Numbered from the stretch's first letter, positions 1 through 12,066 are shown. The stretch is DNA of 64,000 nucleotides from Paenibacillus woosongensis (GCF_030122845.1 NZ_CP126084.1:4860501-4924500); one strand, 5' to 3'. Made by a program: numbers and translations. The notes: generated by a model from the letters alone, not told the origin.

Positions 1-32
1 GGCGTAACAATTTCCAATAAAAAGGTGCTCAC
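1..32 (-). CDS. atpC: ATP synthase epsilon subunit, 5' end only
   Basis: Only the first ten codons lie in the window. They read MSTFLLEIVT from a GTG start at 32-30, which is the usual N-terminus of the F1 epsilon subunit. An AGGAGGG ribosome binding site sits just upstream. An ATG at 39-37 is closer to that site but is in another frame and does not give an epsilon-like sequence. It follows atpD by 61 bases and is the last gene of the atp operon. The rest lies outside the window. Confidence 0.85.
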   Translation of the reverse strand, partial: MSTFLLEIVT

Positions 33-93
33 TAGTCATCCCTCCTGTTCGTGGGACAGTTCATTTCTGAAGCATCCGAGTTCACGGCGCGTA

Positions 94-1527
<1,434 letters not shown>

Positions 1528-1642
1528 CTAAGCAGCCTGGGAGCCGTTCGTATTAGGAACACCGCTTCTATCCAAGCTGTGAGCCATGCAGTACCGTCTA
1601 GCGTTCCTGCATATCCGCAAACTATCATCGAAAACGAAAATG

Positions 1643-2503
1643 CTAGCCTTGGGCGTTGGCACCCGCCACAATTTCCGTAATTTCCTGGGTAATAGCCGCT
1701 TGACGAGCACGGTTATACGTCAGGGTCAGCTCGTTGATCATTTTCGTTGCGTTCTTCGTCGCGCTGCCCATTGCCGTCATCTTCGCTCCAAGCTCACTCG
1801 CCTTTCCTTCCAGAAGAGCACCGAAAATCAGTGTTTCGGCATACTTCGGAAGCAGAACTTCAAGTACAGCTTCAGGAGAAGGCTCATACTCGTATTCCGC
1901 TGTCGGTCCGCTCGTTTCGACACTGTCGAATGGAAGCAAACGATCTACCGTCGGCAACTGGCTCATCGCATTTATAAATTTGTTATAGCAAATATAGACC
2001 TCGTCAAATTGCTCCTCTTCAAAGCTCTGTACAGCCGCGTAGGCCAAAGACTTAATATCGGCGAATTTCGGCGAATCAGATAATTCGACGACATCCTTCA
2101 GCACAGGAAGCCCCCGGCGATTGAAGTAGTCCCGTCCTTTGCGTCCGATAACGAATAAACCGTATTCGGATTGGGATTGGTGCTTCTGGTTGATCTCATC
2201 CATCACTTTACGGAGAATGTTCGTATTGTATCCGCCGACGAGCCCGCCATCGGCCGTAATGACAATATAGGCCGTCCGTTTTACGGGGCGAGTCACGAGC
2301 ATCGGATGCGTAACTCCGTCAGTGCTGGAGGCGATGCTGCTCACGACTTCCTTCAGCTTCTCTGCATATGGACGGGAGGACTGGGCCTTCTCTTGCGCTC
2401 TTCTCAGCTTGGCCGAAGCGACCATTTCCATCGCCTTCGTAATCTGACGGGTGTTCTGAACACTCTTAATTTGACGTTTTATCTCGCGAATCCCTTTTGC
2501 CAT
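1643..2503 (-). CDS. atpG: F1F0 ATP synthase subunit gamma
   Basis: Central rotor shaft of F1. It has 286 residues and the family's conserved ends: an N-terminal helix beginning MAKGIREIKRQIKSVQNT and a C-terminal helix with NRARQAAITQEITEIVAGA. The ATG follows GAGGGTGGTGAAATC. It sits between atpA and atpD, but with long spacers on both sides (235 and 148 bases), unusual in an operon whose upstream genes overlap or nearly touch. Confidence 0.97.
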   Translation of the reverse strand: MAKGIREIKRQIKSVQNTRQITKAMEMVASAKLRRAQEKAQSSRPYAEKLKEVVSSIASSTDGVTHPMLVTRPVKRTAYIVITADGGLVGGYNTNILRKVMDEINQKHQSQSEYGLFVIGRKGRDYFNRRGLPVLKDVVELSDSPKFADIKSLAYAAVQSFEEEQFDEVYICYNKFINAMSQLPTVDRLLPFDSVETSGPTAEYEYEPSPEAVLEVLLPKYAETLIFGALLEGKASELGAKMTAMGSATKNATKMINELTLTYNRARQAAITQEITEIVAGANAQG

Positions 2504-2520
2504 GATTTCACCACCCTCAA

Positions 2521-2729
2521 ACTTTGGCTAAAGGCCAAAGTTACTTCGAAAGCATACGCTTAACTTCACGTAACATATTCTCAAATTTCGGCCCTTAGCC
2601 AAAGCTAATCGGGCTAGCAAACCTGATCAGAACATTGTCCCGATTCAGGCGAAACACGATCAAGCTTTGGCGGAACCAAAACGAGTATTCTTATAAGTAA
2701 TCATGAATCGGCAGGATCGGCCGATTCAT
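2521..2729 (-). other. atpA-atpG intergenic spacer with two hairpins
   Basis: The 235-base spacer 2504-2738 holds two inverted repeats. One has 8-base arms (ACTTTGGC/GCCAAAGT, 2523-2543 region) just before the atpG ribosome binding site. The other has 10-base arms (ATGAATCGGC/GCCGATTCAT, 2703-2729) just after the atpA stop. Neither is followed by a T-run on the minus strand, so they look like mRNA processing or stability elements rather than terminators. No ORF with gene-like features is present. Confidence 0.4.
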
Positions 2730-2738
2730 GAAGCTGTA

Positions 2739-4268
<1,530 letters not shown>

Positions 4269-4817
4269 CTACAGTGCTTGTCTTCGAAAAGACTTCTCAA
4301 GCCGTTCAAGCTTCCCGGCCAAACTTCCATCATACAGCGTATCGCCGATTCTGACTTTCATTCCGCCGAGCAGATCCTTGTCAATCTCGTTCAGAACGCG
4401 AATTTTCTTGTTGACCAAAGCCCCAAATTCGTCTGCGATTGCCGCCTTCTCCTCTTCATTCAAAGGGTAAGTCGTATAGACTGTTGCGGTAGCCAGTCCA
4501 AGTACTTCGCCTGTAATTTTGATGTAGCGGTCCAGCAATTCCGGCAAAATTCCGATTCTTCCCCGCTCTACAAGCAGCTTCACCAATGAGACAACAGACT
4601 TCGACATTTTGCCCTCAAGGGCTCCTTCAAGCACTTCCCATTTAGCGGCTTCCGAGATATTCGGGGTAGAAATAAATTTTTGTATATCCTGATCTTCATT
4701 AAAAGCATTTACGAGAGCTCTGATTTCCTGTTCAACTTCCAGCGTACGCCCTTCCTGTGCAGCAATTTCGTACAGGGCTTTGGCGTATCTGCCCGCTACA
4801 ACAGCTTCACGGCTCAT
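4269..4817 (-). CDS. atpH: F1F0 ATP synthase subunit delta
   Basis: Peripheral stalk subunit joining F1 to the b subunits (OSCP/delta family). It has 182 residues and shows the typical MSREAVVAGRYAKALYEIA start and a C-terminal KVRIGDTLYDGSLAGKLERL segment. The ATG overlaps the atpF stop by 4 bases (ATGA), indicating translational coupling. It is followed by atpA after 15 bases. Confidence 0.97.
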   Translation of the reverse strand: MSREAVVAGRYAKALYEIAAQEGRTLEVEQEIRALVNAFNEDQDIQKFISTPNISEAAKWEVLEGALEGKMSKSVVSLVKLLVERGRIGILPELLDRYIKITGEVLGLATATVYTTYPLNEEEKAAIADEFGALVNKKIRVLNEIDKDLLGGMKVRIGDTLYDGSLAGKLERLEKSFRRQAL

Positions 4818-5305
4818 GATTTGCTACCTACCTCTTTAAGATATTGGTTAACAAGCTTCTCTTGTTCTTCCGGATTGTTCTCGACCTCACGCTCGATCAG
4901 CTTAGAGGCAATGTTGACGGAGAAAGTACCAATCTCGCCGCGCAAGGATTCGACGGCCTTGTTTCTCTCGTTCTCGATATCGCGGATTGCTTCGTTCTTC
5001 ATGCGAGTAGTGTCCTGCTTCGCCTGTTCCAGCAAATCACGCGCTTGCTTACTGCTGCTTTGCTTCGCTTGCTCGATGATTTCATAGGCTTCTTGACGAG
5101 CCTGATTAAGAGCAGCCTTCTGCTCCTCGACATATACATTTGCCTGCTCTTTCGTTTGCTTCGCTTCTTCCAGTTGCCCGAGCACCAACTCGCGGCGCTG
5201 CTCCATTACCGCAAACAGTTTGCTGAAAGCATACTTGCTAAGCAACCAGTACAGAATTACAAACGCAATTATGGTAATGACGATATTCTCCCAAAGGACA
5301 GTCAC
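4814..5305 (-). CDS. atpF: F1F0 ATP synthase subunit b
   Basis: Membrane-anchored peripheral stalk subunit. One N-terminal membrane helix (about residues 5-25, IVITIIAFVILYWLLSKYAF) is followed by a long charged coiled-coil rich in E, Q, A and K. The start is a GTG at 5305-5303, 7 bases after AAAGGAG. A GTG three codons further upstream (5314) overlaps that ribosome binding site, so it is probably not used. This gives 163 residues. It lies 99 bases after atpE and overlaps atpH by 4 bases. Confidence 0.96.
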   Translation of the reverse strand: MTVLWENIVITIIAFVILYWLLSKYAFSKLFAVMEQRRELVLGQLEEAKQTKEQANVYVEEQKAALNQARQEAYEIIEQAKQSSSKQARDLLEQAKQDTTRMKNEAIRDIENERNKAVESLRGEIGTFSVNIASKLIEREVENNPEEQEKLVNQYLKEVGSKS

Positions 5306-5404
5306 CGAAGTCACTCCTTTCCGTTAATAATAGTTTCTGAATTCTATGCTCTTAAAACGAAGGCGCGGATGGCATAGGCCCTCCCCGCCAAACCGAAACT
5401 ATTA

Positions 5405-5656
<252 letters not shown>

Positions 5657-5682
5657 TTAATATAATAGATCTCTTCCGGGTC

Positions 5683-5698
5683 GAGCCGGATACGGCTC
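5683..5698 (-). promoter_or_regulatory. hairpin between atpB and atpE
   Basis: A perfect 6-base stem (GAGCCG/CGGCTC) closes a GATA-type tetraloop in the 97-base atpB-atpE spacer. No T-run follows. It may protect or separately tune the atpE message, since the c subunit is needed in excess over the a subunit. The role is inferred only from position. Confidence 0.35.
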
Positions 5699-5714
5699 GT
5701 GCCTTCCGAGTTTA

Positions 5715-6479
5715 TTAATGATCTTCTTCGTGAATCGTTGTCTGTGCAATGTATACCATCGTAAGGATCGTAAATATGAAGGCTTGAAGCGCGCCGACAA
5801 ATATACTGAAACCTTGCCATACGGCCAGGAATGGAATACCTAAGAATCCCATCTTCAGAATGACCGTGATCAGAACCTCGCCCGCAAAAATGTTTGCGAA
5901 CAAACGAATCGCAAGAGCGACCGGTTTTGCCAGGTTCTCAATGATATTGAGCGGCAAGAAGAACGGATACGGCTCGATGTAATGCTTCAGATAATGTTTG
6001 CGGTTTAACTTAAGACCAAGGTAGTTCATCAGAATGAATACGATAATCGCAAGCCCGGCCGTCACCGATACGTCCGCCGTAGGCGATTTCCACCAAAGCA
6101 GCTCGACATGGTTCCCATCGCTAAGACCTCTTGTCGCTTCAATAATGAAGCCCAGGAAGGTCTCTTCTTTGTGAGTCTCTGTAATAATACTGAAAGGCAA
6201 TCCAAGCAGGTTGGATACGAAAATGAACAGAATGAGCGTAAGTCCCAGGGATATGTAAGGCTTACCCTTCTTCAAATCCATCGCGCTTCCGACAATCCCC
6301 TGGACAAATTCGACAACCCATTCCATAAAATTTTGCATTTTGGAAGGGTTTTCGACGGAAAGATTGCTAACAGCCAGCCTGCATAAAACAAACACAATTA
6401 GCGAACTGACCAGCAGCATGAAAATTGCCGAAAGATCGAGGTTGAATCCCCCAAGATTAATCACCGGTGCTGAATGCAT
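5715..6479 (-). CDS. atpB: F1F0 ATP synthase subunit a
   Basis: Membrane stator subunit that forms the proton half-channels. It has 254 residues with several hydrophobic helices. The segment AIRLFANIFAGEVLI contains the family's essential arginine, and the C-terminal half contains the Q-rich FTILTMVYIAQTTIHEEDH end. The ATG is preceded by GGGGTGAACATT. It lies between atpI and atpE in the usual order. Confidence 0.97.
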   Translation of the reverse strand: MHSAPVINLGGFNLDLSAIFMLLVSSLIVFVLCRLAVSNLSVENPSKMQNFMEWVVEFVQGIVGSAMDLKKGKPYISLGLTLILFIFVSNLLGLPFSIITETHKEETFLGFIIEATRGLSDGNHVELLWWKSPTADVSVTAGLAIIVFILMNYLGLKLNRKHYLKHYIEPYPFFLPLNIIENLAKPVALAIRLFANIFAGEVLITVILKMGFLGIPFLAVWQGFSIFVGALQAFIFTILTMVYIAQTTIHEEDH

Positions 6480-6512
6480 GTGTTAATGTTCACCCCTTTC
6501 CCGATTAAGCTG

Positions 6513-6890
6513 TTAAGATTTGTTTCGGAGCCCGATCACAATGCTCGCCGGGATGGTCAGTAGCTGCGGCACAAACAGTCCGATAATGGCGGATATCAGC
6601 GATATCTGCTCGAACTTTGCCGCAACCATGACTGTAATGAATACCAGACAAATTCTAGTAATGAAACCAAAATTGAATTTACGCTGCTCCTGGCTGACTG
6701 CAAGCTCGACCAGCTGCCGCACCTTGATGGATAAATACCGGACATACAGCAATCCGACGGCTAATCCCAGAAACAACCCGGCTAAAAACGGCCGATATTC
6801 CGGAGCAAAAGCCCAGCCAAAAAGAACTGCGGACAATAACAGGAACGTTAACCGGGATACCGCTGTAACAATGGAACCCAAATCATCCAT
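6513..6890 (-). CDS. atpI: ATP synthase protein I
   Basis: Small membrane protein of 125 residues with four predicted membrane helices, in the usual place at the head of the F0 genes. AtpI family members help assemble the c-ring. The sequence is only loosely conserved, so position supports the call as much as the residues do. It overlaps the end of the preceding small gene by 8 bases, and GGGGGCGC lies before its ATG. Confidence 0.85.
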   Translation of the reverse strand: MDDLGSIVTAVSRLTFLLLSAVLFGWAFAPEYRPFLAGLFLGLAVGLLYVRYLSIKVRQLVELAVSQEQRKFNFGFITRICLVFITVMVAAKFEQISLISAIIGLFVPQLLTIPASIVIGLRNKS

Positions 6891-7116
6891 TTTGCGCCCC
6901 CAAAAACTTTTTGATAAGTACGAATATGTTGACGATTCCTGACAAGAGGCCGATTATAGCTCCAATGGCAACCCAATAATTCGGACCACCAAACCGCTCC
7001 ACCAGCCATCTTGCACCCAAAAAGCCGATCACAATATACATAGCCAGCAAAAAGCCCGCTCCACCGATGGCAGCGACAGTAATCCAAGGATTACCATTAT
7101 TATCAGGAATTTTCAT
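6883..7116 (-). CDS. atpZ: AtpZ/AtpI family F0F1 ATPase accessory protein
   Basis: A 77-residue protein with two membrane helices (about 14-33 and 45-67) and the PNYWVAIGAIIGLLSGI segment of the AtpZ family, whose members are linked to Mg2+/Ca2+ transport by the ATP synthase. The ATG at 7116 is preferred: it follows GGGA by 9 bases, and the inferred promoter -10 (7135-7140) puts the transcript start downstream of a possible TTG at 7131. It is the first gene of the atp operon and overlaps atpI. Confidence 0.85.
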   Translation of the reverse strand: MKIPDNNGNPWITVAAIGGAGFLLAMYIVIGFLGARWLVERFGGPNYWVAIGAIIGLLSGIVNIFVLIKKFLGAQNG

Positions 7117-7134
7117 ATCGGACAATCCCAACTT

Positions 7135-7164
7135 ATTTTACTGAATGTGTCTACTTTTTGTCAA
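7135..7164 (-). promoter_or_regulatory. Sigma-A-type promoter of the atp operon
   Basis: On the minus strand TTGACA (7164-7159) and TAAAAT (7140-7135) are separated by 18 bases. These are near-consensus housekeeping elements immediately upstream of atpZ. Transcription would begin near 7128, leaving a leader of only about a dozen bases before the atpZ ATG. Confidence 0.75.
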
Positions 7165-7182
7165 CGAATGCATTCAAAACCG

Positions 7183-7197
7183 TACAGTATAACTGTA
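7183..7197. promoter_or_regulatory. palindrome upstream of the atp promoter
   Basis: A 15-base dyad, TACAGT-ATA-ACTGTA, lies about 20 bases upstream of the atp -35 box and downstream of the mnaA stop. There is no T-run, so it does not look like an mnaA terminator. It could be an operator or activator site. No known regulator consensus was recognised. Confidence 0.35.
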
Positions 7198-7220
7198 TGC
7201 TATCTCGTTCAAAAACACAA

Positions 7221-8387
7221 TTATTGATCATTCGAATTTATGAACTTTCTGTGAAAATCCTCTGGACGATGATCAATTACACCGAAATGGTGATATATCG
7301 CATTGACAATTCTTTCAGATGCCTTTCCATCTCCGTAAGGATTTGCCGCACGGCTCATAGATTCATACAGCGAACCATCCGTCAACAACGCCTTGATCCG
7401 TTCATAAACCATCTCCTCATCCGTACCGACAAGTTCAAGCGTTCCTGCCTCAATCCCCTCCGGGCGCTCCGTCGTATCGCGGAGTACAAGCACTGGGACG
7501 CCAAAGGAAGGAGCCTCCTCCTGCATGCCGCCGGAATCCGTCACGATCAGATGAGTATGCGGATAAATGTTGTGGAAATCCACAACGTCAAGAGGCTCGA
7601 TCAGCTTGATGCGCGGATGGCCTCCCAATGTGGCATGTGCCGGCTCTCTAACCGGAGGGCTAGGATGCACCGGGTAGACGATGGCGACATCCTCGAACTC
7701 GTCAGCAATGCGCTTTACAGCACGGAAAATGTTCATATGCGGCTCGCCTTGCGATTCCCGGCGGTGAGCCGTCATCAGAATCAGCCGTTTTCCGGCAGCG
7801 AAGTCCAGCGCTGAGTTCCAATAATTAGGCTGTACTGTATATTGAAACACATCAGTTATTGTGTTGCCTGTGATATATATACTTGACTCCGGCTTATTTT
7901 CCTTGCGCAAATTGTTGGCTGACCACTCGGTCGGGGCAAAATGCAGATCCGCCAGAACCCCCGTTAATTGGCGGTTCATCTCCTCGGGATATGGCGACCA
8001 TTTATTCCAAGTGCGCAGTCCTGCCTCGACATGCCCGATTTTAATACCCTGCAGAAAAGCCGCATAGCTGGCCAAAAAAGTAGTCAGGGTATCCCCATGG
8101 ACAAGCACGATATCCGGCTTCGCTTCACGCAGAACGCTCTCCAGGCCGCCCAGAACCCGTATCGTGATTTCATTCAGGGTCTGGTTCGGCTTCATGACAT
8201 CCAGGTCATAGTCCGGAACGATTTTGAACACCTCGAGCACCTGGTCCAGCATCTCGCGATGCTGTGCCGTAACGCAAACCATCGATTCGATATGGTCCTG
8301 ATGCTTCTGCAGCTCAAGAATTAACGGGGCCATCTTGATCGCTTCAGGCCTGACGCCAAAAATTGTCATTACCTTGATTTTAGACAT
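7221..8387 (-). CDS. mnaA: UDP-N-acetylglucosamine 2-epimerase (non-hydrolysing)
   Basis: Interconverts UDP-GlcNAc and UDP-ManNAc in the cytoplasm for cell-wall polymers such as teichoic or teichuronic acids. It has 388 residues. Family motifs seen are FGVRPEAIKMAPLI near the N-terminus, VHGDTLTT, HVEAGLRT, MTAHRRE and VTDSGGMQEEA. The ATG follows AAGGAAAGGAATAATC. It is inserted between upp and the atp operon, which are adjacent in Bacillus, and probably shares a transcript with upp (33-base gap). Confidence 0.95.
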   Translation of the reverse strand: MSKIKVMTIFGVRPEAIKMAPLILELQKHQDHIESMVCVTAQHREMLDQVLEVFKIVPDYDLDVMKPNQTLNEITIRVLGGLESVLREAKPDIVLVHGDTLTTFLASYAAFLQGIKIGHVEAGLRTWNKWSPYPEEMNRQLTGVLADLHFAPTEWSANNLRKENKPESSIYITGNTITDVFQYTVQPNYWNSALDFAAGKRLILMTAHRRESQGEPHMNIFRAVKRIADEFEDVAIVYPVHPSPPVREPAHATLGGHPRIKLIEPLDVVDFHNIYPHTHLIVTDSGGMQEEAPSFGVPVLVLRDTTERPEGIEAGTLELVGTDEEMVYERIKALLTDGSLYESMSRAANPYGDGKASERIVNAIYHHFGVIDHRPEDFHRKFINSNDQ

Positions 8388-8420
8388 GATTATTCCTTTC
8401 CTTAATTAATATCGCTTACT

Positions 8421-9050
8421 TTACTTTGTTCCGTAGAGCCGGTCGCCCGCGTCTCCCAATCCCGGAACGATGTAGCCATGCTCATCCAGACGCTCATCCA
8501 GCGCAGCAACATAAATGTCCACATCCGGGTGAGCTTCCTGAACGGCTTGTACACCTTCAGGCGCCGCAATCAGGTTCATCATTTTAATTTGCGTGCAGCC
8601 GCGCTTCTTCAGCACATCGATCGCTGCGATCGCCGATCCGCCCGTAGCCAGCATCGGGTCGATCACAATAAGCTCGCGCTCCTGAACGTCCGTCGGCAGC
8701 TTCACATAATATTCGACAGGCTGCAGGGTCTGCGGATCGCGGAACAGTCCCACATGGCCTACCTTGGCCGCAGGAAGCAGCTTCAGCACGCCATCAAGCA
8801 TGCCCAAGCCTGCGCGAAGAATCGGAATTAATCCGAGCATCCGGCCGGAAATCACCTTCGCCTCGGTTTCGCAGACAGGCGTCTGTACTTTTATGGATTC
8901 CAACGGAACTTCTCTCGTAATTTCATAGGCCATCAGCGTAGCCACTTCATCCACTAATTCACGGAAATCCTTCGTGTTCGTTTGCATGTCTCGAATAAAA
9001 GTCAGTTTGTGTTGAATCAAAGGGTGATCACATACCACCAATTTTCCCAT
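8421..9050 (-). CDS. upp: uracil phosphoribosyltransferase
   Basis: Salvages uracil to UMP using PRPP. It has 209 residues, the normal family length. The PRPP-binding segment is [16 protein letters not shown] in the middle of the protein. The C-terminal [15 protein letters not shown] binds uracil in known structures. The ATG follows ACCGGAGGGACAAAT. It is preceded by the glyA terminator and followed by mnaA. Confidence 0.98.
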   Translation of the reverse strand: MGKLVVCDHPLIQHKLTFIRDMQTNTKDFRELVDEVATLMAYEITREVPLESIKVQTPVCETEAKVISGRMLGLIPILRAGLGMLDGVLKLLPAAKVGHVGLFRDPQTLQPVEYYVKLPTDVQERELIVIDPMLATGGSAIAAIDVLKKRGCTQIKMMNLIAAPEGVQAVQEAHPDVDIYVAALDERLDEHGYIVPGLGDAGDRLYGTK

Positions 9051-9252
9051 ATTTGTCCCTCCGGTTTATAGCTGAGTCTTCTCAAGTTGACGATCCTTTA
9101 CATCCAATGATGCACAAATCCTGTTTATTATATCACTGTCTTTTTCCGATTGCCACGAACTGTATCAACCTGACTTCCGCCTTGCATCTAATGGCCTAAT
9201 GAAAATAATTTACCAGCTTATTTCTATGAAGGCAGTCCCTCATTAATTCTAT

Positions 9253-9290
9253 AAAAAAAGGCGCCCCTTACCTTCAGGTATCGGGACGCC
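9253..9290 (-). terminator. Rho-independent terminator of glyA
   Basis: On the minus strand GGCGTCCC pairs with GGGGCGCC (one G-U pair), with a small inner ACCT/AGGT stem, then TTTTTTT. It lies 25 bases after the glyA stop. Confidence 0.85.
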
Positions 9291-9314
9291 ACTCGTCAGC
9301 TTCTTCAGCCTCAA

Positions 9315-10565
9315 TTATTCGTAACGCAGCTCAGGGTACAGCGGGAATTGATCCGTTAACGCGCTAACCTGTTTGCGGGCCTGCTCCAAGACAGACTCGT
9401 CCTTGGAATTTTTAAGAACGTTGGCAATAATTTGTCCGATTGTTTTCATCGCCGCTTCATCCATGCCGCGGGAGGTAGCCGCAGGCGTACCGATGCGGAT
9501 TCCGCTGGTGACGAACGGGCTGGTAGGATCAAAAGGAATAGCATTTTTGTTCACGGTAATGCCGATTGAATCAAGCACATGCTCCGCATCCTTGCCCGTG
9601 ATGTTCAGGTTGCGGGTATCGATCAGCATCAGATGGTTGTCCGTACCGCCGGACACCAGATTGAGCCCTTCGCCAACCAGCGTTTCAGCCAATACTTTCG
9701 CATTCTTGACGACGTTCTCTGCATAAGTCTTGAACGATGGCTGCAGAGCTTCCCCCAAGGCAACCGCTTTGGAAGCAATAACATGCATGAGCGGACCGCC
9801 TTGTGTTCCCGGGAATACTGCTTTATCGATCGCCGCTGCCCAAGGCTTGCGGCAGAGGATCATGCCGCCGCGCGGACCGCGAAGCGTCTTGTGCGTCGTT
9901 GTTGTCACAAAATGCGCATGAGGAACCGGATTCGGATGAAGACCAGCAGCAACCAGGCCCGCGATATGAGCCATGTCTACCATAAAGAGCGCGCCAACAT
10001 CATTGGCAATGGAAGCCAGTTTCTCGAAGTCAATAATGCGCGGATAAGCGCTGGCTCCAGCTACGATCAGGCGAGGGCGGTGTTTGAAAGCCGCTTTGCG
10101 CACTTCATCATAATCGATAAGGAACGTATCTTCCTGTACGCCGTAAGCTACAAAGTTATAAAGCAGACCAGAGGCATTAACCGGGCTTCCGTGCGTCAAG
10201 TGTCCGCCATGGGCCAGGTTCATGCCCAGAACCGTATCCCCAGGGTTGAGCGCAGCCAGATACACCGCAAGGTTCGCTTGGGCGCCGGAGTGAGGCTGAA
10301 CGTTGGCATGCTCTGCTCCAAACAATTCCTTGGCGCGGTCACGGGCGATGTCCTCTACGATATCCACGTGTTCGCAGCCGCCATAATAGCGTTTGCCTGG
10401 ATATCCTTCCGCGTATTTGTTCGTCAGCACGGAACCCATCGCTTCGATCACCGCTTCGCTGACAATGTTCTCGGAAGCAATCAGTTCGATGTTGTTCCGT
10501 TGGCGCTTAAGCTCCAGATTCATCGCTTCCAGTACTGCAGGGTCTTGTTTTTTCAATTGATCCAT
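9315..10565 (-). CDS. glyA: serine hydroxymethyltransferase
   Basis: PLP enzyme making glycine and methylene-tetrahydrofolate from serine. It has 416 residues. The PLP lysine is Lys226 in [14 protein letters not shown]. The [15 protein letters not shown] segment and the HSGAQAN motif are also present. The ATG is preceded by an AAGGAGG site. It lies downstream of ywlG (55-base gap, no terminator seen), as in Bacillus, and ends in a clear terminator. Confidence 0.98.
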   Translation of the reverse strand: MDQLKKQDPAVLEAMNLELKRQRNNIELIASENIVSEAVIEAMGSVLTNKYAEGYPGKRYYGGCEHVDIVEDIARDRAKELFGAEHANVQPHSGAQANLAVYLAALNPGDTVLGMNLAHGGHLTHGSPVNASGLLYNFVAYGVQEDTFLIDYDEVRKAAFKHRPRLIVAGASAYPRIIDFEKLASIANDVGALFMVDMAHIAGLVAAGLHPNPVPHAHFVTTTTHKTLRGPRGGMILCRKPWAAAIDKAVFPGTQGGPLMHVIASKAVALGEALQPSFKTYAENVVKNAKVLAETLVGEGLNLVSGGTDNHLMLIDTRNLNITGKDAEHVLDSIGITVNKNAIPFDPTSPFVTSGIRIGTPAATSRGMDEAAMKTIGQIIANVLKNSKDESVLEQARKQVSALTDQFPLYPELRYE

Positions 10566-10620
10566 TGTCCAAAATCCTCCTTATGTTAAAAATAATAAAT
10601 TTGTGAAGACACTCCAAACA

Positions 10621-11208
10621 TCAATCGCACAGATGCGAATCCTGCACCTCCGGCAGCTGATAGACCGCCCGTTCCCCGCCGATCAATTTCGGCCGCGTCC
10701 AGGCTGCGGTCACCCTGGCCTGCCCGATATACCGCCGCGCTGGGCGATAAGGAACAGCCACGCGCTTTAGATGCATGCCGATCAGCGTCTCGCCGACATC
10801 CAGGCCGGCATGAGCCTGAACGCTTTCTGCCAGGCAGGGCTGCTTCAGCTGGCGATATGCCGCAGCTGCCATGGAGCCGCCTGCCTTCGGCACAGGCACA
10901 GCCGCAACTTCAGTTAAACCCAGCCGCTCCAGCACAGAACGCTCCATGACCAGTGCCCGGTTCAAATGCTCGCAGCATTGAAAGGCTAGCTCAAAGCCAT
11001 GCTTGCTCTGTACTTCAGCAAATCCGGCATACAATTCAGCGGCTATATTCTCTGCGCCAGCCGTACCGATCCGCTGGCCCGCCACCTCGCTTGTACTAGC
11101 TCCGATGACGACCAGATGCCCGGATCCGAGGGAAGCTGCGGAGACCAGTTCTTCCAGCACCTCGGCCGCTTGCTCGCGAAGCGATTGCTCCGTTCGTTCT
11201 CTATCCAT
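10621..11208 (-). CDS. ywlG: YwlG/UPF0340 family protein (TIGR01440)
   Basis: A 195-residue protein of unknown function, recognised by its VVIGASTSEVAGQRIGTAG segment, the CCEHLNRALVMER segment and AHAGLDVGETLIGMHLKRVAVP. The ATG at 11208 is chosen because GGGTGG lies 8 bases upstream. A GTG four codons earlier would overlap that site. It lies upstream of glyA, the same neighbour as in Bacillus. rpiB, expected just upstream, is not there. Confidence 0.85.
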   Translation of the reverse strand: MDRERTEQSLREQAAEVLEELVSAASLGSGHLVVIGASTSEVAGQRIGTAGAENIAAELYAGFAEVQSKHGFELAFQCCEHLNRALVMERSVLERLGLTEVAAVPVPKAGGSMAAAAYRQLKQPCLAESVQAHAGLDVGETLIGMHLKRVAVPYRPARRYIGQARVTAAWTRPKLIGGERAVYQLPEVQDSHLCD

Positions 11209-11304
11209 TATCGTATCCACCCTTCATAGACAGCTTGCCTATATTATACCTAATAATAATGAGGGATAGGGACGGCGGCGGAGCAGCGAATTGTCTGAAA
11301 TGAC

Positions 11305-11341
11305 GAAAAAGAGCATGACGCAGCAGATGCGTCGTGCTCTT
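11305..11341 (-). terminator. Rho-independent terminator after ywlE
   Basis: A 12-base stem (GAGCACGACGCA/TGCGTCATGCTC, one mismatch) with a TCTGC loop is followed on the minus strand by TTTTTCG. It lies in the 273-base gap between ywlE and ywlG, so ywlG-glyA needs its own promoter. No gene was found in the rest of this gap. Confidence 0.8.
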
Positions 11342-11481
11342 TGCCCAGGCGACCGGCCGTATATTCCGATGCTCCATTGTGGTTTGATCCACTATCGTCG
11401 CCAGTTACATCGGATCCATTTCCATTCCACTTAAGAATAAAACATGCGCGTCACAATTGCAACCCGCTTTTTGCCTTTTCA

Positions 11482-12066
11482 TTAACGTAAACGCTCTCTC
11501 TCGAGCTTCGCAATGAGCTTCTCCAGGGCGGTACTGATTTCTTGGGCCGTAAGGTCATAATCCTCACGGCTGCCTCCGAATGGATCGGAAATGTCGTACC
11601 GCGGCATCCGCTGCAGCAGCTCGCGAATCCGCTGCTCCTTAGCCTCATCCAAAGCTTGACCCAGCGCGCGGCTCAGTTCAAGATCAGCGATCAACCGGCT
11701 AAGCTCGGCCTGCTCAGCCAGAACAATCTCATCATCCTCGACATATTCCTTCAACGTATAAATTTTATCCGCCTTCTCCGGGAAGGCGGTTATCGCCTGC
11801 TGCTTATGCCCCGCAGTCAGCGTAAGTATTAGATCGGCCCACTCGATCAATTCGGCATGAAGCGGGGTTGATGTGATCTGGTCATGGACTCCCCAATCCT
11901 TCAGCACGCCTTCGGCATGCCGGGAGATCGGCAGACCCGCCACCGCGGCCACGCCCGCCGAAGCAACCTCCGCATCGATTCCCCGCTCCCGCGCCAGCTT
12001 GCGGAATATTCCTTCCGCCATCGGACTGCGGCAAGTATTGCCGGTGCATACAAACAATATTCGCAA
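11482..12066 (-). CDS. ywlE: low-molecular-weight phosphatase, probable protein-arginine phosphatase
   Basis: The N-terminal CTGNTCRS loop (Cys7 to Ser14) is the catalytic P-loop of this family. The Thr in CTGNTCRS matches the residue that gives Bacillus YwlE its phospho-arginine preference. DPFGGS near the C-terminus carries the general-acid Asp. It would reverse McsB arginine phosphorylation that marks proteins for ClpCP. It has 194 residues, about 45 more than Bacillus YwlE. The extra length is an acidic, helix-like segment between TLKEYV and DPFGGS. Its neighbours mntP and ywlG match Bacillus order. Confidence 0.9.
   Translation of the reverse strand: MRILFVCTGNTCRSPMAEGIFRKLARERGIDAEVASAGVAAVAGLPISRHAEGVLKDWGVHDQITSTPLHAELIEWADLILTLTAGHKQQAITAFPEKADKIYTLKEYVEDDEIVLAEQAELSRLIADLELSRALGQALDEAKEQRIRELLQRMPRYDISDPFGGSREDYDLTAQEISTALEKLIAKLERERLR

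Noticed and set aside
1528..1710. 60-codon minus-strand ORF between atpG and atpD
   Set aside because: It overlaps the 3' end of atpG out of frame, has no ribosome binding site and resembles nothing I know.
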